This document shows, in pieces, positions 1 through 8,900 of a DNA stretch of 20,593 nt; the first letter of the stretch is position 1, and each line of letters starts with the position of its first letter. The notes under the pieces were generated by a model, which saw only the letters and a list, made by a program, of their open reading frames with translations, did not search any database and was not told the DNA's origin. The position numbers and the translations under genes were made by a program. Source of the DNA: Klebsormidium nitens (lineage: Eukaryota; Streptophyta; Klebsormidiophyceae; Klebsormidiales; Klebsormidiaceae); contig DF237788.1 of the NCBI GenBank assembly GCA_000708835.1, forward strand, positions 1 to 20,593, read 5' to 3'.

Positions 1-74
1 AGTATACGATATCGAGCAAAGCAGATAGCAGATACGCCATACGCGCGCGGACAATATACTGGGACGAGTTCGAT

Positions 75-460
75 ATGAAGATTCATAGACTCGAATCGTC
101 ACACCCAAGCTTGGACGAGCACGCTGAACGGCACGGCGGACCTGCTGGAGAGGCAGGGCAGTCACTGGGAGGCGCTGTTCCAGCGCGCTTCGAGAAAGCG
201 GCGGGGTCGCAGCACCCGTCGGTGGCGACCACATTGGGTACATGGTGGGGCTGCGGCGGAGCCGGGGGCCGGTACGAGGAGGCGCTCCCACTCTATGAGC
301 GCTCGCTGCGCATCTTTGAAAAGGCGGTGACGCCGGAGCACCCGTTCTTTGCGACTCCGCTGATCGACATGGCGGGCTTGGTTGAAAGGCAGTGCAAAGA
401 AGAGGACTCTGATCGGCGCTTCCGCTGTGAAAGCCGAGCTTCTACACCTGAGAGAAGGCA
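75..460 (+). pseudogene. Decayed kinesin-light-chain-type TPR repeat fragment
   Basis: The stretch translates into pieces of the 42-residue TPR repeats found in kinesin-light-chain-like proteins, but in more than one frame. From about 121 one frame reads TLNGTADLLERQGSHWEAL. After a shift at about 180 another frame reads FEKAAGSQHPSVATTL, and later GGRYEEALPLYERSLRIF and TPEHPFFATPLIDMAGLVER. These match the repeating pattern 'HPxVATxLNNLAxLxxxQGRYEEALPLYERSLxI'. About two and a half repeats remain. They are interrupted by at least one frameshift and a garbled segment (about 240-270), and the longest frame ends within about 30 codons of the last repeat. I infer a broken relic of a larger TPR gene, possibly with its remainder left of the window. 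A short functional exon is less likely. No start codon can be trusted. Confidence 0.6.
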
Positions 461-489
461 CTGGGTTCGATCTCACCACCGTAGCTAGT

Positions 490-2434
490 ACTGGTCAGTC
501 GACGCTAGGAGCCCCGAATATATGGTACTTGTTCGGCGATATTTACCATCCGCATCGAAACGCATCATTGTAGTGTCTTCGCGATAACTAGTTTCCCTTG
601 CAAATCAGTAAATGCAGAGTGCACTATGGCAGCCCGATATTTCTATTGCGAACGGTTCAAGATGCACACAGCACAACCCCGGACAACATGGTGGTGCCCT
701 TACCCGTGCAATGGGGTAATATTTGTCCAGTACGCAGTCGAGCCATCTTCAACACCTTGATCGATTTGAGTTGGCTTCTGTAGTCTATCTTCGTGCAATT
801 TAAGCCATATCCCAAAAACATTGTGCCAGCCATGCTGCAATATTCTGCGAACTGCCAACAATTTGCTGGAAAAGCTGATTCTGCGTTCACGAGGGGTGCT
901 AGAATAGTTTTGGCAATCGAAACATCACCTAGGGCCATGCCAGGAACAAAACGGTGTTTACATACGATCTTACGTTGAGGTCGAATGACCAACGCTCGGT
1001 GTTCAAAGTATTACCGTAGTTTCCAAGCTGCTTCTTTGCTGGACCAATTCAAGTGGCCAAGACAAGAGCATGTTCTAGGTTTCAGGACAGTGTTTTTTTT
1101 TCACAACGCCGTGGTCACATGCACCATAGGTTTTCATGTGCTTTCTTGTTTGAGCTTCGAACGTCTGGTTACCCCACCAAACCATCATCGTGCGTCGTGC
1201 CCCAGTCCAATCCGGCCTGGCAATAAGCTATCAATGCCAATACATTCAGTATTTCGCCCGAGTGGGGCTGTTGAACTTATTTTAGCAACAGACCAATGGC
1301 AAATGTTGCTATGGTTGGCACGCGATGATGCCGGAAAGAACATAGACCGCAGAAACCGCGCATGCTGAGCTCTCGCGAGTACCAACACATGTACATCAGC
1401 CGGCCGTCAAACGAGGTAAGAGCTCGATTGCGACTTTCTTGCCAAGCAAACGGCTATAATATTTCGAACCTTTATTCGTCGGCCGTGTTCACAAAACCGC
1501 ACTCCCACTCTCCGAATATACATCACACCCTCTTCTGCGTGGCACAAGGAATACCGAGCCACATCTACAATTAGACGCCAGAACTAAGAGTCACCGAGCA
1601 ATTACATGTTTTGGACACTTTCAAGTCATTGCAGCAAAGGGCCGCATGCTTTATTGAAATCGGGTCTGACCACCTCCGTTGTGTAGAATGCGCTACAGAA
1701 TGACGGATGCAGCCAGTGTTCCTCCGGGATTTTAGAAACGAATTGCTTCAACGACGGCGCAAGTGCATGTGAAGCTCAGCAGCGTCGACGCAAACTACAA
1801 CGAGGCCTTAAAGGGTGTGCACTAATACCTGTTCGCTCTTGCTTTCCTTCAGAACATTGAACGCATCACACATGCTTAAAGCGATGCCAGCAAATTCACT
1901 GAAGCCACTGGTATGACGGACAAGAGAAGGCCAACATGTATCACTCGCAACTGGCGGTTGAGCCAGAGTTGCCGCATGCACTCGTACAGCAGACGAACGA
2001 CGATCCATCTGCATTAAAGCACTGCATACAAGAAAGCGGGCAACGTTTGGGATGTTTTTGGTCGTAAAACCACATAACACATCTCTCAAAAAATGCGCAA
2101 CTCGTCCTAGAAATGGCCGAGGACGAGATGAAAGTATGCATGATTGTCAAAGATCGTAGAACAGCCAAGCAAATGGATATTCTGAAGCGGACCTCCGAGA
2201 AAGTTAACTTGAAGTCCTTTACAACCAGTGCATAGTCGGAGAGCGCAGCAACCCACAGCGCATGCAAATTTATCCGCCTTTGGAAAGAGTTCCCACCACC
2301 CACCAGAACTTAGACTCCATAGATCTCTATGCGCACCGTAATATGATATGATGATGGGGATGAGAGCAGGAGCAATCGAATAACTTGCACCCGAGCAGCA
2401 CCTGGGGCGGATCTCCAACGCAGTTTCAAGGCCC
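490..2434. other. Gene-free stretch, nothing recognisable
   Basis: Only short frames of about 60-130 codons occur on both strands. None shows a known domain or a convincing series of phase-compatible splice sites. The right end is immediately downstream of the minus-strand dirigent-like gene, so it probably contains that gene's 3' untranslated region and possibly a small last exon (see that entry). No tRNA, clear transposon end or long repeat was seen. Confidence 0.5.
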
Positions 2435-4632
2435 TTAAATAGAACGCAAAATGCAGAACAATCGACAGCTTTTCAATAACCTCACCTGGTTAGGGTTCTT
2501 GCTGCCGGGGTCGCACGTCATCGAGTTCGGAAATGTTGGAGTCACAAAGACAAGTCTAGGTATCGAATAAGCGGAGCTATTGTCAGGATACGCATAATTC
2601 AGTTCGCCTGTTGCCCCCCGAAACTGTCCGGTCCCACCCACAATGGCAAGAGGACCGTTCTCGACGAAGTCATAATAACCTGTAAGGCAAAAAGAAGTGG
2701 GCTATTTATTTTAGAACATTGAGAGAGGTCCGAGTCCCCAAAAGTAGGGTTTGATACGTTAGGCCATTGCTACAGACAATTACTCGCACAAACATTGCAA
2801 GCAGCAGAAGTTCCATTCATGATCCTTTAAAATCAACCATCTGAACCTGGATAAACGAATTAAAGCCATCATTAAGAGCTTGCCAAGCCATTGATGCTAT
2901 TCAGTGCTTAATTTGGTTGGTTCCTTAGGCATCCCCTCAGTTGATAAGGCACCAGACCACTAGCACAATGAGGAATTCGGTACACAAGTTCATCAAGAAG
3001 AACATTCTCTGAAGGCCAGGTGAACAGCATTATTCTTGGTTTGAGTCCTTGTTCAATGGTTTTCCTTCTTTGATACTGGTGATGCAACGTACTGTTGCCT
3101 TTGGCACCTCATTGATGCAGATGCATACTCCATGCTCCAAGACACCCAGACAAAGGACACCGTGCCACGATTTTATTACTGAGTCCTTCACCATTGTCAG
3201 ATGAATAGAAGTGGGTTGAGGCATACAGCCTCAGTCATGCATAATGTGTGCTTCTGTAGAATCATGTAAAAACTGAGTAGATCTAAAAGAGTAGGGCACA
3301 AGGGAGAGACCTCCAATCATAAATGGCTTCAAAGCAGTATGTAATGATAATGAAACCATTTCTCCCTTACCAGCAACAGTAAGCGCGCTCCCTGCATACT
3401 TCCCGCCGGTGTAAACCAGGGTCTCCAAGCACTCGTACGCCGTATTGGGGATGCCGTCTGTAATCTCTGCCGATACAATGCAGTTCCCATTGACAAAACC
3501 AACTACAGTGCCTCGGTCGTCTCCCACTTTCAAATCATTGTTGTATGCAAGAATCTCCCCAAGCTTCGTCGGCATCATGATACTCTGCCTTGGGCCCGAT
3601 GGAGAGAACACTTCAGCATACCTGCAATTAGAAAGATAGCATGTATGTACTGCCTCTGCAGAACGGATAGTCACAGATTCAAGTTGTGTGAATTATGAGG
3701 ATTTGGATGAAGCTGATACAGCTGAAGATTTGATTCTGGGGTGGAGAGCTCATTCTTGTCATCCTTTCTGGACCTGGTGCCAAGTCAGCCTGATGGCCTG
3801 AAAGGTAACTGGTTTCAAATTACAAAGCAAGGTCGTACAAATATCGACAATATAAAACGCATACTATTGGGCATGAAAAATTTGTCATGATACACTGAAG
3901 ATGGCAAGTGACTACAATAGACATGGCGTCGTGCTTATATGGAGTGGTCAAAGTACATTGGCAGAGCAAGGGTAGCACTAGCATCAGCAACATCAAAGTG
4001 CTTGTTGAAGCCTTAGAATTAAGCAAGAAAATTGACATAGTAATTTCCTCCTTCAGGAAAAAATATGGAATTGCGTGAGCAACTAGATTGTGAAAGAACC
4101 TGTATGCATGGGTGATGGTGCATGCAGAACAATGCGCACACAAGAACTAGACAGATTCATGCGATTAAGTCGATAAGTAGGTCCAGCACACAACATGAAA
4201 AATCCTGCAAAATGAATTTTCAGGTGTCAAATAACCAAAGGAGATACAGCAATATTGCAAGAGCCTCCCGTGTATAGCATTCTGCTGATCGACTTCTGAC
4301 GGGATGGACAAGAATAGCATTTGAGGTCTCGAGCACGTGAGCCCCAGACCAACGCTAGAGAATCGAGGATTGTGGCGTCCAATCTTTCTGCTGAAGAAGG
4401 AAGCTTGAGAGACGTACTCCAGATCTGATGATGACACGTTAAAAATCCAGTAAATAAAGAGGTCAGAAGAAGCAATACAGCAGTAGAGTCATCAATGTTA
4501 TTTCCAAAGTGACATTAGGACAGTGCCCACTCACTCGCTGATGTCGTAATAAGCCGTCGCTGCTCTGGAAAGAATCGGGTTGCTCAAGGAGAAAAGGACG
4601 ATCAACAGGCCCACCGCAGCCGTTGACGCCAT
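2435..4632 (-). CDS. Secreted dirigent / allene-oxide-cyclase-barrel-like protein
   Basis: Three exons can be joined: 4632-4535, 3621-3371 and 2679-2486, or to the stop at 2435-2437 if read through. All have GT-AG borders, and the phases match across both junctions (GA|G, then G|GT). Residues 1-25 are a signal peptide with a hydrophobic core (AAVGLLIVLFSLSNPIL) ending near SRAATA, so the product should enter the secretory pathway. The body has the features of the dirigent/AOC-like eight-stranded barrel: KLGEILAYNNDL (52-63), VGDDRGTVVGF, LVYTGGKYAGSALTVAG (101-117) and the family signature GPLAIVGGTGQFRGATGEL (125-143). C80 and C97 could form a disulfide. Dirigent proteins steer coupling of phenoxy radicals and AOC acts on oxylipins; the sequence does not say which, if either, applies. 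After NPNQ (181) a good donor, CAG|GTGAGG, suggests another small exon. Reading through adds 16 residues to a TAA, giving 197 aa. The gene is divergent from the sulfite reductase gene. Confidence 0.8.
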
Positions 4633-4853
4633 GACGCACCAATATTGCCGAGATTTGAAGACCTGGCCAAGGACTAGAAGGTGGAAGTAGCTATGGCAAT
4701 CGACTTCCTGTGAAAGCCCAGGTCACCTTTATGTCCACCTCCCAGATTCGTGCAATCGGAGCGAGAATCGAATGTCACCACACCAACATTTGCTGTGGAC
4801 AGTACTGCGCCCTTTAATACGAACACGTACGGATAGCGGATCGTAGCGGCCGG

Positions 4854-4899
<46 letters not shown>
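4854..4899. repeat. (TACT)n microsatellite, 11.5 copies
   Basis: A 46-nt uninterrupted tetranucleotide array. On the minus strand, the coding direction of the dirigent-like gene 222 nt downstream, it reads as overlapping GTAAGT units, which is the eukaryotic 5' splice-site consensus. Confidence 0.95.
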
Positions 4900-4981
4900 T
4901 GCCACATGAACTCAGCAACAATCCCGCGCGCCTTCCGCGCGCAAAGCCGATATCGCCCCAATTCAATAAATTAGCATGGCA

Positions 4982-5016
4982 TGGGGGGGCCGCGCACTTG
5001 GGCCGGGACCCCCCCA
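4982..5016. repeat. G-run/C-run inverted repeat
   Basis: TGGGGGGG at 4982-4989 can pair with CCCCCCCA at 5009-5016 around a 19-nt GC-rich loop that also carries two GGG runs. It is followed by a T-rich stretch at about 5017-5037. The G7 run plus the two G3 runs could also form a G-quadruplex on the plus strand. No function is claimed. Confidence 0.7.
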
Positions 5017-5376
5017 GAATTTATTTTTATTTTTTTGTATGTTGCATTTAGTCATTTGACACCACCCTATCAAGTCTGGGCCGAAACCGTTGCTTTCCGG
5101 GCCTATTTGCAACGTTGTGTAAGGCTTGGCAACAAAAGGCAACATCCGGCCACAAAGGGTTACTCTGATTTCCACCTTCTCTCCTCATGTATGCAATAAC
5201 GTGCATTCATGCACGGGCACTGTTGAAAAGTCCGAAGAGAGTAGGTACAGTGCTTCATATGGGACCCAATATCGAACGCGCGATCGATTTTGATGACCGT
5301 CGGATCTCGAGCTGTACAGCTATCGGAGGGCGGAGAGCTGTTTTCGAGGCCTCTGCATTTGGCCGTTTGACGCGGG

Positions 5377-5384
5377 TGACGTCA
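5377..5384. promoter_or_regulatory. Palindromic TGACGTCA (bZIP/CRE-type) site
   Basis: The full 8-bp palindrome TGACGTCA is the classic bZIP binding site (C-box/CRE, TGA-factor type). It lies 299 nt upstream of the sulfite reductase start codon in the divergent intergenic region. Its presence is seen directly; its use is inferred. Confidence 0.45.
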
Positions 5385-5682
5385 TTGCTCATGAGATGCT
5401 GCCCACGTTGATCCCTTCGCTGCGAGAAACGTCTCCAATGTTCACAATCTTGAGGGTACATCAGGCTGGGCGAAACAGTGGAGGTCAAAGCGTGCTGGGG
5501 GCAGGATTGTCGTCGAGCAGGGATCGAAAAGCGCTTTGGAGGTGGTGTTTTGTAGAGGGTTTGTAGCACTTTTCGTAAGCACTAGCTGGTCCGTCTTCGT
5601 CTTGGAGAATCTGATTGGTGGCAGAAGTGCGGTTGGGGAATAGGTTTGGCACTTGGTCGGCTGCTGCCAAATCTAAGCAGCC

Positions 5683-5928
5683 ATGGCAACATCGGCGGCG
5701 GTTGCTGGGTCTGCCTCATCCACGATCGCCACCAACTGGGGGGTTTCTTGCCGCGCGAATGCCCACAGGAGAAGTAATTGTGCAGTAGGAAGCCCGTTCT
5801 TGGGTCCAGGGGAGAGTTTGGCTGGGACCAGCTCCTTTCTAGGATGCCAGTTGAAGGGAGGGCAGGATGGACTGTCAAAGGCTGCCAGCACTTCTGGGAG
5901 GCATGCCGCTCCAACTGCTGTGATGGCG
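5683..5928 (+). other. Sulfite reductase exon 1: chloroplast transit peptide
   Basis: Encodes 82 residues beginning [13 protein letters not shown], rich in Ser, Ala, Gly and Thr, with several Arg/Lys and only one Glu and one Asp. This is typical of a plastid transit peptide. It ends in phase 0 at donor GCG|GTGAGC and joins in phase to the acceptor at 6992, just before the conserved start of the mature enzyme. The 1,063-nt intron between them could hide another small exon, but none is needed to keep the frame. Confidence 0.75.
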
Positions 5929-8900
5929 GTGAGCAACGTTTGTTGGGTTTACAGGAAGGAATTATTGTTATCCAAGTTTGGTTTGTGGTTGGTCAAGTGC
6001 TTGTTACTAGGAAGCCTGGCTGATTCCTGATCTGATTCCTTTCAAGATTGTGATCAAGGGCTTAAAGAATCGTACTCAAGGGCAAAAGCTGCCTTTCTTC
6101 GGAGTGTCTGTGTTGGGAAGAAAACTGTCTGCTTGGAGGCTTCCATAAGCTCTGTTCCATACGTGATTGCTTCTGAGGAAGCAGTTACAAGGTATGGTGG
6201 ACACGACATGATTCTGGTTGTTCAATTATATTTGACCCACTGGACCTCCTTCATCCTCGTAAAACTCGCAGAGGTTGCCCTGCATTCTTTTTCCACACAA
6301 AGATGAAATCTGATGTCTCGGAGAAAATACGATCTGACCATTGGGTTGTCCTCGCAATATTGGTAATGGTGATCGCATTCCACATGGTAAAGGTGGGGAG
6401 TCAAAGTATGGTTTTTTTGGTACAGCGCCAAGGGGTTTATCAATTTGTACTGGCGCTCAAATTAGAATGCTCAGTATCCAGTCGGCCAAGTTCAAGTTGC
6501 TGGCATTAGGATTTTATTTGGAATTGGTGCTTTTGGGGGTTCTTGAAGCTCCTACCTTGAACATACTAGTCTCCCTGTTGATTTTTTCACAACGTGTGTG
6601 TGGAAGGGGTTTGCCCTGAAGCTGTGAAATCTATGATCCAGCTGCGCTTTTGAACTGACGATTGGAATCGCCTGCATCCACTTCTGGCTTGCCAATTGCT
6701 GGTTCAAACGTGCGGGGCAGGTTGTGCGGTGTTGAAGTTGATTCCGCAGCTCAAAGTCGTGCTGTATAAAAGTTGAGGCCTGCTTGCTTGGTCATCTGAC
6801 GGATTCTGTCACACAGCAATCAGGCGTTCACTCAGGCTTCGGTTGCCAAGTATTAGTAGAGGCCACCAAAGAGCTGCTGACAGAAAGGGGAATCTGGGCC
6901 GATCTCTACCACCAGGACACCACAAAGAAAGAAGCACATGCCACGACCTTTAAAAAAAAAAAAATCTGAGCGCATGCTCGTGCTCGTGCAGCCCCGCAAG
7001 GCACCGACCTCTGCCCCAGCTAAGCGGAGCAAGGTGGAGATCATCAAGGAGAACAGCAACTTCTTGCGGTATCCCCTCATCGAGGACCTGGCAAACGACG
7101 AGCCGAACGTCAGCGAGCCCTCGGTGCAGCTCATCAAGTTCCACGGCAGCTACCAGCAGGTGCGCGCGGTCTACTAAAGTGTCTGTGCATAATTCTGTCG
7201 CAAAAAGGGGATGGTTGGATCTCCCGGTTGGATCTCCCAGAGTAGCCGAGGTATTTGTAGTTTGAAAGTCAATCTTACAGCATCCAACTTGCAGGCAAGC
7301 GCCGCAGTCTTAACATGAATGACGATTTACGAAAAACGATCTACGGGTTGTATTCTGTAGAACACAGGACGAGGTGCGGTAGTAGTTTATGGATAATTGA
7401 GCAGGGAATCTGCTTAAGCAGTGCCACCACAGGTGCCAAAGGTGCAGTCTTGAGGAAGTCAACCTTGGAGGTTGTGAATGAGGAACTCTACATCTGAAAA
7501 GAATGGTTAGAAAAAGACAGTTTAGACCGTACATTCAGTGCCAGCAGTGCGCCACTGGAAGAAGCCTACTACCGGTATCAAGGGTGTTGAAGATCAAGGG
7601 AAGCGCCGATGTGTCTCTTTCTATATGGTCCCCAGAAGAAGTTAAGACCACACCTAATATGATCGGCACTTATTTTGGATGCTTCCCAGGATCTTTCAGC
7701 TGTGATCAAGTGGCCTGCAATTGAGGGGCAACAACTTCGCCAGTTTCGAGCTTGGCATGACCCCATTTGGCATGGTCCACCGAGCTGGCAGATCAAAGTT
7801 GGATTTTCAGCAATGCCTGCTAAGCTGGCTTCTGAATTAGTTCGGGCGGCCTAAACTGCTGGGTTGGAGTACCTTAATTTGAGCACTTCGGTCCATTGGC
7901 ATACCTGCCAGTCTCCGCGATTTTGCGAAACCCCTCAAATAAAGGCACTCACTTTGTCTCTCACAGCCGGCCGCTCTTCGTATCTGTAACATAAAGGCCC
8001 AAAGGCCCTCAATCTCTTTGCATAGCCTGCGAAGGGCGCCAATAATCAGATTGTGAGAATCTGACGGCCTTCTTTGCTCGTGTGTACAGGATGACCGTGA
8101 GAAGCGCACGTTCGGGCAGGGCAAGGCGTACCAGTTCATGATGCGCACCAAGCAGCCGGGGGGCAAGGTGGACAACCGCTTATATAAGACGATGGACAAC
8201 CTCGCCGACAGGTACGGGAACGGCACGCTGCGCCTGACGACGCGCCAAACGTTCCAGCTGCACGGCGTGCTCAAACAGGACATGAAGACGGTGTTCAGCA
8301 CCGTGATCAAGAACATGGGGTCGACGCTGGGCGCGTGCGGGGACGTGAACAGGAACATCCTGGCGCCCGCGGCGCCGTATGCGGACAAGCCTGAGTACAA
8401 GTGAGCTCGCAGTCAGCTTTGCCAGTGTAGATTCTGCTATTGGACATGGTGTCTGTGGTTGTGAATCGTTTGTGTGATGCTGCAAATTCCATCGGATCTG
8501 CTGAATCCGAGTTCAGGCGGTGTTAGGTACAGTCAGGTTTTGGATCTGCTCAATCTGGTGTCAAGCTTGCAAAGCGGTATCTGCATTTACTAGTATTCGC
8601 GGGGATTGCTTGACGCAATATGCAGGAGTATTGTTGGACAGCTGTTGACCCTGGCCGGTCGTCCGCTTGGAGTTCTAGACTCGCCAGGAGCTGGAGCTCA
8701 CCTAACCCTGTCACACATTTTACAGGTACACTCAGGAGTACTCCGACAAAATTGCGGACCTTCTGGCGCCCCAGGCTGGCGCCTACTACGATGTGTGGCT
8801 GGACGGCGAGAAGGTGATGTCATCGGAGGAGGACCCTGAGGTCACCAAGGCTCGGAACGACAACAGCCACGGCACCAACTTTGAGGGATCCCCCGAGCCG

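Larger units (their letters stand above)
4633..5682. promoter_or_regulatory. Divergent intergenic region between the dirigent-like and sulfite reductase genes
   Basis: About 1.05 kb separates the two start codons of a head-to-head pair, so both promoters and 5' untranslated regions should lie here. I see an 11.5-copy tetranucleotide array, a G7/C7 inverted repeat followed by a T-rich stretch, a GTGCAT-TC-ATGCAC inverted repeat at 5201-5214 and a perfect bZIP palindrome at 5377-5384. No clear TATAAA box was found close to either start. The frames here are short and without recognisable domains. Shared regulation of the two genes is only an inference from their arrangement. Confidence 0.5.

Noticed and set aside
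657-992. 111-codon minus-strand frame
   Set aside because: No recognisable domain, no supporting splice sites, and the opposite strand is open as well over part of it.
3030-3224. 64-codon minus-strand frame inside the dirigent-like gene
   Set aside because: It lies in intron 2, has no barrel-family motif and is not needed, since exons 2 and 3 join in phase to give a continuous family signature.
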